64,000 nt of DNA from Pseudomonadota bacterium. Lineage in GTDB: Bacteria; Myxococcota_A; UBA796; CAJQPC01. This document shows, one piece after another, positions 17,762-26,766 of this stretch. Position 1 is the stretch's first letter, and the number at the start of each line of letters is the position of its first letter. Position numbers and translations under genes: made by a program. Under the pieces are notes generated by a model. That model did not search any database and was not told where the DNA came from. It saw only the letters and a program-made list of their open reading frames with translations. Location of the stretch: the NCBI GenBank assembly GCA_024228935.1, contig JAAESX010000116.1, positions 49,336 to 113,335 on the forward strand, written 5' to 3'.

Positions 17762-18586
17762 ATGAACGACGCCACCATCGTCACGCTCCTGTCCGCCGTC
17801 CCCAAGAACCTGGGCAGCCAGCTCCAGGGCTTCGTCGGACGACTCGGGCTGTCCCGCCACCTGATCCGCTGGTACGCGGGCAAGTACGGCGTGAACACCG
17901 AGGAGATGGAGGGCTCGCTCGACGACTACCCGACGCTCCAGCAGTTCTTCGTCCGGGCGCTGAAGCCGGGCCGCAGGCCGATCTGCCCGGACGCCGATGC
18001 GCTGGTGTGTCCGGCCGACAGCAAGGTGTACTGCTTCGGGACCGTCAAGGACGACGGGCACCTGCCGGACGACGCTGGGCTCGACTTCGACGTGGTGAAG
18101 CTCGTCGGCGGGGACACGCGCTACCGAGGCGGCCAGTTCGCGGTGCTGTACCTGTCGCCGAAGGACTACCACCGGGTCCACCACCCGGCGGACGGCAGCG
18201 TCTCCGAGCTCGCCTACCTGCCGGGCGCCCTGTGGCCGGTCTTCCCGGCGGCGACCCGGCAGATCGAGGGGCTGTTCGCGAAGAACGAGCGGCTGACCGT
18301 CTTCGTCGAGACCCAGAACGCCGGACGCATCGCCGTCGTCATGGTGGGCGCCTATGGCGTCGGCCGGATGACCACCGAGCACAGCGCCGTGGTGACCAAC
18401 ACGGGCAAGCCGCGGTCCGACGAGAAGCTGTCCTCGGCCCAGCCGGTCCAGCGCGGCGACGAGCTCGGTCGCTTCAACCTGGGCAGCACCGTGATCCTCG
18501 TGATGGAGCCCGGCACGGTGGCCTGGGAGCTCGAGCGGGGCACCGACGTGAAGGTCGGCGAGCGCATCGGCCGCATCGCGGGTTAG
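17762..18586 (+). CDS. psd: Phosphatidylserine decarboxylase
   Basis: This enzyme makes phosphatidylethanolamine from phosphatidylserine at the inner membrane. The 274-residue proenzyme has the family body (DYPTLQQFFVRALKPGRRPI, LYLSPKDYHRVHHPADG). Near residue 240 it has the self-cleavage site LGST, where Ser becomes the pyruvoyl cofactor (GRFNLGSTVILVM). The conserved His of the catalytic triad lies in KDYHRVHHP and the Asp in the N-terminal ADSKVY region. Length fits the proteobacterial type (about 280-320). It begins 21 bases after the pseudokinase gene, with no strong ribosome site. Confidence 0.95.
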   Translation: MNDATIVTLLSAVPKNLGSQLQGFVGRLGLSRHLIRWYAGKYGVNTEEMEGSLDDYPTLQQFFVRALKPGRRPICPDADALVCPADSKVYCFGTVKDDGHLPDDAGLDFDVVKLVGGDTRYRGGQFAVLYLSPKDYHRVHHPADGSVSELAYLPGALWPVFPAATRQIEGLFAKNERLTVFVETQNAGRIAVVMVGAYGVGRMTTEHSAVVTNTGKPRSDEKLSSAQPVQRGDELGRFNLGSTVILVMEPGTVAWELERGTDVKVGERIGRIAG

Positions 18587-18612
18587 GTGGGGGCTTCTGG
18601 AGGGATTCCCCG

Positions 18613-19173
18613 ATGCTGTTCGCGCTCCTGTTCGCATGCTCCGGCGAGCCCGTCGAAGACGAGCCCAAGACCTGTTGCACGCTCGACGAGGTCATCGAGA
18701 TGTGCTCGGCCGAGCTGTCCAACGAGCTGATCATCTCGACCGTCGAGACGGCCACCGAGCCCCTCGAGCTGTCGGCCCAGGACGTCATCAAGCTGTCGGA
18801 GGCGGGCTGCAGCGATGCGGTCATCAACTCCCTCCGCGGGACGCCCGTCGACGAGGTCGAGGAGGAGATCGCGGAAGAAGCCGCTCCGGCAGCGGGCAAG
18901 ACCGAGAAGAAGGACCAGCCCCCGACGGTCGCCATGTCGGTCGTCCAGGGCGCGCTGATGATGGACGTCACGAACAATACGGCGGGCACGCTGACGAACG
19001 TTCGGATGACCGTCAACGGGTCCTACTTCTACACGCTGTCCAAGATCACGGCCCACGACACGGACTCGGTCCGCAAGGGCAGCTTCAAGTCGAAGGACGG
19101 CGTGAAGTTCAACGGGACGGCCGACAAGATCTACATCTCGACCGACCAGGGCGTGTACTACCAGGCGCTGTAG
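18613..19173 (+). CDS. Putative lipoprotein, unknown function
   Basis: The 186-residue exported protein starts MLFALLFACSGEPVEDE, a short leader with a lipobox-like LFAC. A helical segment follows (CCTLDEVIEMCSAELSNELI, LSAQDVIKLSEAGCSDAVIN). Then come an acidic and Ala-rich linker and a C-terminal beta-sandwich-like part (MMDVTNNTAGTLTNVRMTVN, KIYISTDQGVYYQ). The repeated pattern of 'ists v... vi.ls.agcsdavi' resembles a short domain seen in other exported bacterial proteins, where a sentence-like helix pair precedes a beta domain. No confident name can be given. It lies 26 bases after psd and could be co-transcribed. Confidence 0.6.
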   Translation: MLFALLFACSGEPVEDEPKTCCTLDEVIEMCSAELSNELIISTVETATEPLELSAQDVIKLSEAGCSDAVINSLRGTPVDEVEEEIAEEAAPAAGKTEKKDQPPTVAMSVVQGALMMDVTNNTAGTLTNVRMTVNGSYFYTLSKITAHDTDSVRKGSFKSKDGVKFNGTADKIYISTDQGVYYQAL

Positions 19174-19182
19174 CGCTCGGGC

Positions 19183-19272
19183 TCACCCCAGCATGTAGAC
19201 GTTGGCGACGAACGCCATCGCGATGCCGGTGAGGAAGATGTACGCCAGGTGGGAATCGGAGCTGCGGGACAT
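19183..19272 (-). CDS. 29-residue single-helix membrane peptide
   Basis: A short frame starts at the ATG at 19272 and ends at a TGA at 19183-19185. It reads MSRSSDSHLAYIFLTGIAMA followed by FVANVYMLG. An excellent ribosome site (AGGAGGT) lies about six bases before the ATG, the strongest in this neighbourhood. One hydrophobic helix of about 18 residues follows a polar, Ser-rich N-terminus. Its size and form fit accessory subunits of membrane complexes, but no partner is evident. It converges on the lipoprotein gene and lies about 100 bases beyond the 3' end of the mutS2 gene on the same strand. Confidence 0.55.
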   Translation of the reverse strand: MSRSSDSHLAYIFLTGIAMAFVANVYMLG

Positions 19273-19376
19273 CGAGACCTCCTGTCTCACCCCGGGAGTG
19301 TGTCGGGGCTGATCTGAATGTCGCCCGTTCTGGAAAAGCGCACCATTTCAGCGAATTTCCGACGATTACAGGTCGC

Positions 19377-21722
19377 TCAGAGCTCCACCCGCGTGAACGC
19401 GTCGCCCCCCTCGTCCACGTTCGCCGGGCGAGCCGACTGCACCAGATCTGCCGTCTTCAGCCACCGTCGGAGAGCCGTCTTCAGAGCCCCGGTGCCGTGG
19501 CCGTGCAGCACCCAGCACACCGACTCGTTCTGCATGACGAGTCGGTCGAGCGTGACGCCGAGCGCGTCGATCGCCTCCTCGACCCGCTTGCCTCGGACGT
19601 CACAGGTGTTCCGCTCGGTCCGCAGCGAACCGACCTTCTCGTCGGCGCGCACAGGAGGGGGTGGCTTCGGCTTCTTCGCCGCGACCGGCGTTCCGTCCAA
19701 CAGGCGGAGATCGTTCAGCTTCACCCGGGTCTTCAGCCCCTTGATGCTCACCTCGACCTTGCCCTTCTTCGGCTTCGAGGTGACCAGGGCGGCCTTGCCC
19801 AGGCTGACGATGCGAACACGGTCGCCGACGTCGAGCTCGCGCGGCGGCGGCTCGAACGTGGGCGCCACCGGCTTCACCGGCGCGACGTCCTGCATGACTC
19901 CCCGGACGCGGGCCAGGTCCTTGCCCGCCCCCTGGAGCGTCGGGTTCCGCTGCAGCGTGGCGATGATGGTCCGGACCTCGTCCTCGGCCGCCTTGAGCCG
20001 GGCCAGGGCGTCGCCGGCCTCGCGCTCGGCCAGGACCTTGCTCTTGCCTCGGATCTGCTCCCACCGGGCCTCGAGCTCGCGCTCCTTCTGACGGGTCCGG
20101 CGAGCGCTCTCCTCGAGCTCGTCGCGCAGCTTCAGTGCGGCGACCCGCTGGAGCTCCAGCTCCTCGAGCAGGCTGCCGACCTCACGCTGACTGGCGTCCA
20201 GGTGGCCCTCGGCCCGGTCGACGACGGCGGGCTCGAGCCCCAGCCGACGAGCGGTCGTGAAGGCGTGCGACAGGCCCACGGCGTCCGCACGGACCTGGTA
20301 GCTGGGCTTCCCGTCCTCGAGGTGGACGGCCGCGTTCCGGAACCGGTCGTCCGCCGCGGCGAACGCCTTGAGGTCGGTGTAGTGCGTGGTGACGGCGACC
20401 CGAGCGCCCCGATCGACGAGCGTCTCGAGGACGGATCGAGCGAGCGCTCCGCCCTGGGCGGGGTCGGTGCCGACCGCGATCTCGTCCAGCAGGATGAGGG
20501 AGCCGGAGCAGGCGCGCGCGAGCAGCTCGCGCAGGACGAGCACGTGCCCCGAGAAGGTCGACAGGTCGCCCTCGACGCTCTGCAGGTCGCCGATGTCCGC
20601 CAGCACGGTCCCGAAGCAGTCGACGCGTCCGGACCTGGCGGGCACCGGGATGCCGGCGCGGACCAACAAGGCGAACGATCCAAGGGTCTTGAGCGCGACG
20701 GTCTTTCCGCCGGTGTTCGGCCCCGACAGGATCAGTCCGCGACAGACCTCGTCCAGGCACAGGTCATTCGGGACGACGTCCAGCTCGCGGAGGACCAGCA
20801 CCGGATGGCGCGCCTCCTGCACGTCGATGACGCCGCCGCGGCCGATTTCAGGAACGATACCACCCCATTGGCGGCCAAGGCGCTCCCTGGCCTGGGCGTG
20901 GTCCAGGCGGACCGCGGCGTTCAGGCTCCGCTGGATGGGTCCCGAGTAGCGCGCCAGCAGGCGGGACAGGGCCGCCAGGATGCGGGCCACAGCCCGACGC
21001 TCCTCTCCCTCGGCCAGCCGGAGCTTGTTGTTGAGCTCGACGACCTCGGCCGGCTCGACGAACACGGTCTCGCCCGACCCCGACGTATCGTGAACGATTC
21101 CAAGACCTTTGCGGCGGGCCTCGGCTCGGATCGGCAGCACGTACCGGTCCGCGCGCTGGGTCACGTAGCGGTCCTGCAGGATGCCCTCGAGCTCGCGCCC
21201 CTTGACCAGCCGGTCGAGCGTCTCGCGGATGCGTCCGTGGAGTCCCTGGATGGTCCGACGCAGCTCGGCGATCTCCGGGTAGCGGTGCTCGTTCAGCTGG
21301 CCGGTGTCCGTGAACGAGTCGCCGAAGTGGTCGAGCAGCTCGGCGTCGATGTCGATCGGGATGGCCAGATCGGAGAGGGTCGGCGCCTGTTCCGCCCGGT
21401 CGACGAGCCACACCCGGACGTGCTCGAGGGCGACCAGGGTCGAGGCGCACTTGTGCAGGTCCAGGAGCTCCAGGGTCGAGCCCTGCCCGACGCGCGCCAG
21501 GTCCGCAGACAGGTCGGAGATGGCGCCCAGCGGCATGACCTCTTCCAGGTCCGCCAGCTCGGCGATCTCCTGGACGGCGCGGAACGCGGTCAGCACGTCG
21601 TCGCGCTCCGAGGCCAGCGGGAGAGGGGTCCGCGCGCCCTTCAGCGTGCGACACAGCGGCGCCACGGCGGCGGCGATGGCCGGCCAGTCCAGGGTGTCGA
21701 GGGTGCGCGCGTCGAGGTCCAT
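19377..21722 (-). CDS. mutS2: MutS2 endonuclease/ribosome-rescue ATPase
   Basis: The 781-residue protein has the full MutS2 arrangement. Core and lever helices occupy residues 1-310. An ABC-type ATPase follows with Walker A GPNTGGKT near residue 340, signature LSTFSGHV and Walker B LILLDEIAVGTDP. A long coiled coil follows (LRDELEESARRTRQKERELE), then the KOW-like region. The C-terminal Smr domain has TCDVRGKRVEEAIDALG and VLHGHGTGALK. It lacks the MutS mismatch domain I. The family acts in suppression of recombination and, in Bacillus, in splitting collided ribosomes. It stands alone, with the next gene 48 bases away and divergent. Confidence 0.95.
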   Translation of the reverse strand: MDLDARTLDTLDWPAIAAAVAPLCRTLKGARTPLPLASERDDVLTAFRAVQEIAELADLEEVMPLGAISDLSADLARVGQGSTLELLDLHKCASTLVALEHVRVWLVDRAEQAPTLSDLAIPIDIDAELLDHFGDSFTDTGQLNEHRYPEIAELRRTIQGLHGRIRETLDRLVKGRELEGILQDRYVTQRADRYVLPIRAEARRKGLGIVHDTSGSGETVFVEPAEVVELNNKLRLAEGEERRAVARILAALSRLLARYSGPIQRSLNAAVRLDHAQARERLGRQWGGIVPEIGRGGVIDVQEARHPVLVLRELDVVPNDLCLDEVCRGLILSGPNTGGKTVALKTLGSFALLVRAGIPVPARSGRVDCFGTVLADIGDLQSVEGDLSTFSGHVLVLRELLARACSGSLILLDEIAVGTDPAQGGALARSVLETLVDRGARVAVTTHYTDLKAFAAADDRFRNAAVHLEDGKPSYQVRADAVGLSHAFTTARRLGLEPAVVDRAEGHLDASQREVGSLLEELELQRVAALKLRDELEESARRTRQKERELEARWEQIRGKSKVLAEREAGDALARLKAAEDEVRTIIATLQRNPTLQGAGKDLARVRGVMQDVAPVKPVAPTFEPPPRELDVGDRVRIVSLGKAALVTSKPKKGKVEVSIKGLKTRVKLNDLRLLDGTPVAAKKPKPPPPVRADEKVGSLRTERNTCDVRGKRVEEAIDALGVTLDRLVMQNESVCWVLHGHGTGALKTALRRWLKTADLVQSARPANVDEGGDAFTRVEL

Positions 21723-21770
21723 GGCGCGCTCATATCGTCACCGCGGCATGGGGCGGCTACCCTCCCTGCG

Positions 21771-22217
21771 ATGAGGAAGGCGATCGCTGCCATCGGAGTG
21801 CTGGTCGCCGCGGCGATCGCGCTCATCCTGTTCACGGGTCAGGTGGACGACGAAGAGCAGATTCGTCGTCTGATCGAGGACGTCGCGACCGCGGCGGAAG
21901 AGGGCGACATCGCCGGCGTGATGGACCCCGTCGCCGAGGACTACGAGGACAGCTCGGGGCTCGAACAGAGGACTCTTCGCGGGCTGCTGATGCGTGAGTT
22001 CCTGCGAGGCCGCACGCTGGCGGCGGTCGTTGGGCCCATCAACGTCGAGCTCATCGATGATGAGCATGCGCACGCCCACTTCGAGACGTGGCTGGCCGAG
22101 GATGCGACCGGGTCGATCTGGCCCGAGCGGACGGACTCGATCCACTTCGAGGTGGACCTCGAGAAGCGCGATGGGGACTGGATGATCGTGTACACCGAGC
22201 ACGAGAGCATCTTTTGA
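21771..22217 (+). CDS. Membrane-anchored SnoaL/NTF2-like protein
   Basis: The 148-residue protein has an N-terminal helix for export or anchoring (MRKAIAAIGVLVAAAIALIL). A domain of about 120 residues follows with the layout of NTF2/SnoaL-like folds: helix QIRRLIEDVATAAEEGDIAG, VMDPVAEDYED, and C-terminal strands HFEVDLEKRDGDWMIVYTEH. Such domains bind small ligands or act as accessory modules. The TGA overlaps the TTG start of the following beta-barrel gene, which suggests a joint envelope role. Specific function is unknown. Confidence 0.6.
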   Translation: MRKAIAAIGVLVAAAIALILFTGQVDDEEQIRRLIEDVATAAEEGDIAGVMDPVAEDYEDSSGLEQRTLRGLLMREFLRGRTLAAVVGPINVELIDDEHAHAHFETWLAEDATGSIWPERTDSIHFEVDLEKRDGDWMIVYTEHESIF

Positions 22218-23404
22218 TCGCGCTCTTGCTTCCGTTGTCGCTGGCTCACGCTGAAGAGCCCCTGCACCACCTGCATGCGGGCGCCGCGGCGACGCTGTTG
22301 GTGCCGACCGACCGGCTGCCCGTGGACCCGGACCTGGGCCAGGCGTCCTGGTCTCCGTCGCGCGTCCAGCCGACGCTCACGTTCGGGAACGTGACGCTCT
22401 GGGGGCACGCCGAGCTGTGGATGCGCTTCACGCCCTGGTCCGGGGTGCCGCTGAACGGCTGGAGCGGGAACAACAAGGACACCGACACCACGGTCCGCAT
22501 GGAGGCCGGCGGGCGGATCTACCTGAGGAAGCTCCGAGAGGGCGGCACTGCGCCGTTCCTGACGGTCGGCGTCGCGCCGGTCAGCTACCGCAGCCAGGGC
22601 GGACCGACGTTCAGCCAGCCGCGGCTCGAGCACGGGATCGGGATGGCCGTGCGCCGCGACGACTGGCTCGTGACCGGGAGCATCGGGTGGATCCCGTTCG
22701 CGAGCACCCGCTACCCGATCGGCCGGGAGAACTTCAGTCAGAGCTTCTTCGGCAGCAGCGGGACGATCTACGGGCCGAGCCCCGTGGCGGTCCACATCGG
22801 CCTGTCCCGGTTCTTCGGTACCACCGAGCCGTCACTGCGGTCCCCCAAGGAGCTCCAGCCCTACGTGCTCGTCGGGGTGGGTGGCGCCCGGACCATCGGC
22901 ACCATCACCGACCGGTCGAGCGACCCGCGCAGCTTCGTGGGCAGCGCGGCCCCTCCCGGCCTGTACCCGGAGCTCGCCGTCGGCCTGCAGGTCGGGCGCG
23001 CGGTCGCCGTGCAGGCCACCTACCGGCACATCGAACAGACGCAGGAGGCGTTCGGACTCGTCCAGCACTGGCAGAAGGACAGTGGGCTGGCCCAGGTGCT
23101 GTTCGAGGTGCCGTATGGCGTCGGCCACGTGCATCCGTACGTCGGCATCGGCGCCGCGTTCGACAAGCTGCACTTCACCGACGAGGACTTCGGGCTGGTC
23201 GACACCGCCGAGGGCATCCGCATCGGCCCGGTCGGCGAGCTCGGGCTGGGCTACCGCCCGACGGACCTCGAGTGGCTTCGGCTGCGGACGAGCCTGCGCT
23301 TCACCGCGCTGTCGTTCGCGTTCTCGGACGACCGACAGGTGAGCTTCCAGCACCTCGAGTACACGATGCTCGCGGCGGAGGTCAGTCCACGTCGATGGCG
23401 CTGA
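22214..23404 (+). CDS. Outer-membrane beta-barrel protein, unknown function
   Basis: The 396-residue protein has a short signal peptide (MIALLLPLSLAHAEE). Many alternating hydrophobic and aromatic strands follow, as expected for an outer-membrane barrel (VTLWGHAELWMRFTPWSG, GRIYLRKLREGGTAPFLTVG, ELQPYVLVGVGGARTIGTI, HPYVGIGAAFDKLHF). The TTG at 22214 is chosen because it places the signal peptide at the terminus and couples to the upstream stop. It overlaps the next barrel gene by ten bases, so the three genes 21771-24756 form an operon. No substrate or family name is supported. Confidence 0.65.
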   Translation: MIALLLPLSLAHAEEPLHHLHAGAAATLLVPTDRLPVDPDLGQASWSPSRVQPTLTFGNVTLWGHAELWMRFTPWSGVPLNGWSGNNKDTDTTVRMEAGGRIYLRKLREGGTAPFLTVGVAPVSYRSQGGPTFSQPRLEHGIGMAVRRDDWLVTGSIGWIPFASTRYPIGRENFSQSFFGSSGTIYGPSPVAVHIGLSRFFGTTEPSLRSPKELQPYVLVGVGGARTIGTITDRSSDPRSFVGSAAPPGLYPELAVGLQVGRAVAVQATYRHIEQTQEAFGLVQHWQKDSGLAQVLFEVPYGVGHVHPYVGIGAAFDKLHFTDEDFGLVDTAEGIRIGPVGELGLGYRPTDLEWLRLRTSLRFTALSFAFSDDRQVSFQHLEYTMLAAEVSPRRWR

Positions 23405-24756
23405 TCTTCGCTCTGTCCGTGGCGCTCGCGAGCGAGGGCATGGACGCTGTCTCCGCGGGGGACCGCGCGCGCTGGGAGGGCGACCGCCGAGAGGCGCGCC
23501 TCCACTACCGGCTGGCGCTGGACTCGGACGACGAGGCCGCCAAGGTGATGGCCCACATGCGCCTGTCGCGGATGAGCGGGAACTTCGGTCTGGCGGTCCA
23601 CGGCGCCAAGGCCGAGACGCTGCTGTTCACGTCTCCGCCCAGCGCCTGGCTGACGGTCGCGTGGGCCGACTACCACCTGCTGGCGCCGCCCCAGGTCGGG
23701 GCCTCGCCCGAGGAGGCGGCTCGCCTGGCCCAGGTCGCCGGCCGCGCGCTGCCGGGACCGGCCCTGGCCCGCGAGTACATGGCGACGGGGGATCCGCAGC
23801 TGCTCGCCGAGCTCGAGGCCGCCACCGATCGTGACGGGCTGGGGGATGCGTTGGTCGAGAGCCAGGGGCGGCTCGCGGACGACCCCGGCACGTGGTTCCT
23901 GAGCCTGGGCGTCGCAGGAGCGCCGGGTGCGGGATTCGGTGGAGGCGTGTCGTGGATCCACCCCGACTGGCTCTTGAAGCGGCACCGCCTGACTGTCGCC
24001 CTCGCCGGGACCACGCGCGGGACGTGGGGCACGACGCTCGCCCACCGCTCGCCGGGCACGTGGTTCGTCCCCAGCCGGTTCAACACCTCGAACACCGTCC
24101 AGGACCTGTACGACCAGGACGGGGCTCGCACGACGTTCTCGCTCCTGCACCTGTCGACCGCGACGGGGCTCGGCTGGGCGAAGGACGAGGTCAGCGTCTC
24201 GGGCGGTCCGGTGGTGTCCTACGAGCTCAGCGGCGACGTCGACTGGCAGGGGGTCGGTCCCTGGGCCTCGGTCCGCTGGAACCACGCCGACGGCTGGGGC
24301 CGTGACCGGCAGGGCGTGGTGCTGGGCGCGTCGTCGTCCTCGACGCTGTGGCCGGACCTGCACGCCACCTACATGCTCGACGCTCGCGGCTATCAGCCGT
24401 TCCTGCGCGGCGTCGTCGCCGCCCGCGGCACCTGGTCCCACACCCCGACCGACTCCCCCGTCTGGTTGCTGCCCAGCGCCGGTGGGTCCGAGCTGCATCG
24501 GGGGGCCTGGACCAACCGGTACCGGGCACCGATGATCGCGACCGCCGACCTGGAACAGCGGTGGATGATCATCGGGCCACTCGAGGCCTGCATCTTCGGT
24601 GACGCCGCGTGGGTCGTGGACGACGGCTGGCACCCCGGAGTGGGCGCTGGCATCCGGCTCATCCTGCCGCCCGAGGCCTTCAACGTGGTGCGCTTCGACG
24701 TCGCGGTCTCCGACACCGACTGGGGCATCTACACAGGCTGGGGCGAGACGTTCTAG
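23395..24756 (+). CDS. Exported protein with helical repeat and C-terminal beta-barrel
   Basis: The 453-residue protein has a short signal peptide (MALIFALSVALASEG). Residues 20-150 form TPR-like helices (GDRARWEGDRREARLHYRLA, EEAARLAQVAGRALPGPAL). From about residue 160 it is barrel-like, with repeated Gly/aromatic strands (WFLSLGVAGAPGAGFGGGVS, ADLEQRWMIIGPLEACIFGD). It ends in DTDWGIYTGWGETF, a terminal Phe typical of outer-membrane proteins recognised by the Bam machinery. The arrangement recalls surface-antigen (BamA-like) barrels with periplasmic repeats, but no POTRA domain is certain. It overlaps the preceding barrel gene. Confidence 0.6.
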   Translation: MALIFALSVALASEGMDAVSAGDRARWEGDRREARLHYRLALDSDDEAAKVMAHMRLSRMSGNFGLAVHGAKAETLLFTSPPSAWLTVAWADYHLLAPPQVGASPEEAARLAQVAGRALPGPALAREYMATGDPQLLAELEAATDRDGLGDALVESQGRLADDPGTWFLSLGVAGAPGAGFGGGVSWIHPDWLLKRHRLTVALAGTTRGTWGTTLAHRSPGTWFVPSRFNTSNTVQDLYDQDGARTTFSLLHLSTATGLGWAKDEVSVSGGPVVSYELSGDVDWQGVGPWASVRWNHADGWGRDRQGVVLGASSSSTLWPDLHATYMLDARGYQPFLRGVVAARGTWSHTPTDSPVWLLPSAGGSELHRGAWTNRYRAPMIATADLEQRWMIIGPLEACIFGDAAWVVDDGWHPGVGAGIRLILPPEAFNVVRFDVAVSDTDWGIYTGWGETF

Positions 24757-24778
24757 GATCGGGCATGCGCGGTTCACG

Positions 24779-25588
24779 GTGGGCTTCGACGAGGGGCTCG
24801 CGCCGTTCGTGAAGAACCCGGATGGCACCCGACGAAAGGCGCTCCCGAAGCTCAGCTCCAAGGACGACCCGGCCAAGGCGGCCGCGGCGCTGGCCAGCTG
24901 GAAGGGGCTCCGCGCCGACGCGAAGTCCCAGGCGAAGAGCGTCCTGTACCGGCTCGATCGGGCGATGGGCGGTGGGCGCCGCTGGGCGCTGGCCGACTGG
25001 CGGCGGGACCTGGCCGACCACCGGCTGGTGGGGCACCTCGTGCGGCGTCTGGTCTGGCTGGCCGACAACGGCGCCTTCTGTTTGGCCGAGGACGGCACGC
25101 TGGCCGATGTCGATGACGAGCGGTTCACCCCCCAGAGTCCGACCCGGCTGGCCCACCCCATCGACCTGGACCTGTCGGGCTGGCGCGAGGTCTTCGACGA
25201 CTACGAGATCATCCAGCCCATCGCGCAGCTGGAGCGCCCGGTCTTCACGCCGACCGCCGACGAGCTCGGCGCCACCGAGCTCGCGCGCGTGGCCTGTGCC
25301 CCCCGCCCGGAAGATCCTGGCGCTCCAGGAGCGGGGCTGGGCGCGGGACGGCGGCGTGGCCGAGGAGGGCTGGGTCGTCTGGATGGAGAAGCGGGTCGGG
25401 GGATCACGGCCTACCTCAACCTGGCGGAAGAGGTGGGTCTCGGCTGGGTGAACGAGTACCCGTCGGTCGCCTGCACGCTCACGCTGGGCCGCCCGACGGC
25501 TCGAAAGCCCGGCCTGCCGCAGACGTTCGGCGAGCTCTCGGCGCGCGACTTCAGCGAGCTGGTGCTCGATGTCACGAGCCTGACCTGA
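24779..25588 (+). pseudogene. C-terminal remnant of a DUF4132 protein, two compensating frameshifts
   Basis: The protein reads like the last 270 residues of DUF4132 proteins. It has VGFDEGLAPFVKNPDGTRRK, then RLDRAMGGGRRWALADWRRD, HLVRRLVWLADNG and the hallmark DDYEIIQPIAQLERPV. Full-length members usually exceed 800 residues, so most of the gene is missing; the upstream DNA is a different gene. Two indels lie inside. One C too many in the six-C run at 25299-25304 shifts the frame through ARKILALQERGWARDGGVAE. One G too few in the five-G run at 25398-25402 restores it before AYLNLAEEVGLGWVNEYPS. Truncation makes it a probable pseudogene; the two indels could also be read errors. DUF4132 includes E. 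coli MolR-like proteins of unclear role. Confidence 0.7.
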
Positions 25589-25620
25589 CCGCCCCCTTCG
25601 AACCTCGATAGGCTGAGATC

Positions 25621-26319
25621 GTGTGGATCCTGTTCATGAACTGCACCGACTGTGGGTCGGGGCCCGACGACAGCGGTGACACCGCCGAGTCCAACGACTC
25701 GACGGTCGCGCCGTGGGTCGACGACTGCGGCTCGTTCTGGCCGCACGACGACGTCGGGCTCCTTCGCGACTACGACTACACGACCTCGGACGGCTGGACG
25801 ACCGGCTCGAAGACCATCGAGGTCCTGCGCGAGGACACCTGGAACGGCGAGCGCGCCTGGGTCCACTGGGAGACCGGCAAGAAGAGCACCGGCAGCGCCC
25901 GGCACCGCTGGGAGAGCGAGCGCTGGTACGTGTGCGACATCGAAGGCGTCTGGCTGGTCGGCGGGCACACCAAGTACACGACCGTCCGGGACCTGGAGAA
26001 GGACCAGTACCAGTACGAGGACCTGCTCGAGGCGCCCGCGTTCGTCGCGCCGCGCCAGGTCCAGGCGGACTCCTACTGGTATTCCACGGGGGTGGTCATC
26101 CACATCGACGACGAGGACGGCCACGAGATCAGCCGGACCGTGCTCGAGGCCGAGCACCAGGCCGTCGGTCGGTCCAGCCATCGCGTCCGGGCGGGGACCT
26201 TCGACGCCGTCGAGGTCCAGTCGGGCACCCCCGGCACGACAGACCCGGACACCCGCTGGCTGTCTTCCGGGCTCGGCGAGATCGAGAACGAGAACTGGGA
26301 GCTGGTCTGGTTGCGATGA
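25621..26319 (+). CDS. Putative secreted protein, unknown function
   Basis: The 232-residue protein has a short hydrophobic start (MWILFMNCTDCGSG), with Cys where a lipobox could fall. An Asp/Ser linker (DDSGDTAESNDS) follows, typical of this genome's surface lipoproteins. The rest is beta-rich with many Trp and Tyr (DYDYTTSDGWTTGSKTIEV, WNGERAWVHWETGKKSTGS, SGLGEIENENWELVWL). The pattern resembles proteins reading out total or converted signal values, but no family is recognised. The TGA overlaps the ATG of the ElaA gene. GTG start. Confidence 0.55.
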   Translation: MWILFMNCTDCGSGPDDSGDTAESNDSTVAPWVDDCGSFWPHDDVGLLRDYDYTTSDGWTTGSKTIEVLREDTWNGERAWVHWETGKKSTGSARHRWESERWYVCDIEGVWLVGGHTKYTTVRDLEKDQYQYEDLLEAPAFVAPRQVQADSYWYSTGVVIHIDDEDGHEISRTVLEAEHQAVGRSSHRVRAGTFDAVEVQSGTPGTTDPDTRWLSSGLGEIENENWELVWLR

Positions 26320-26756
26320 AGTGGGTCTGGAGGAGCTTCGAGGAGCTCAGCAACGCCGAGCTCTACGCCGTGATGCGCCTGCGTCAGGAGGTCTTCGTCG
26401 TCGAGCAGGAGTGCGCGTACCTGGACGCCGATGGACTGGACGCGCAGTGCGACCACCTGCTGGGGCTGGATGACGAGGGCCTCGCCGCCTACGTCCGCGC
26501 GGTCCCGCCAGGCGTGAGCTACCCCGAGTACCCGGCGATCGGGCGGGTCATCACCGCCCCGCGGTGTCGTGGCACCGGGCTCGGTCGACCGCTGATGAAC
26601 GAGGCCATCCGCGGCGTGAACGAGCGCTGGCCAGGGCCCATCAAGATCGGCGCCCAGGCCCACCTGAGCCGGTACTACGGCTCGCTCGGCTTCGAGGTCT
26701 GCGGGCCCGAGTACGACGAGGACGGGATCCCGCACCTGCCGATGCTCTGGGCGTGA
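26316..26756 (+). CDS. elaA: ElaA-type GNAT acetyltransferase
   Basis: This GNAT family N-acetyltransferase of 146 residues has the ElaA signature at its N-terminus: RLRQEVFVVEQECAYLDADG followed by LDAQCDHLLG. The acetyl-CoA loop region is GRVITAPRCRGTGLGRPLM, and the C-terminal YYGSLGFEVCGPEYDEDGIP is also typical. The substrate of ElaA proteins is unknown. The start ATG at 26316 overlaps the preceding stop codon. Size and motifs match the family throughout, so the call is secure. Confidence 0.92.
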   Translation: MKWVWRSFEELSNAELYAVMRLRQEVFVVEQECAYLDADGLDAQCDHLLGLDDEGLAAYVRAVPPGVSYPEYPAIGRVITAPRCRGTGLGRPLMNEAIRGVNERWPGPIKIGAQAHLSRYYGSLGFEVCGPEYDEDGIPHLPMLWA

Positions 26757-26766
26757 CCCCAGGCGT

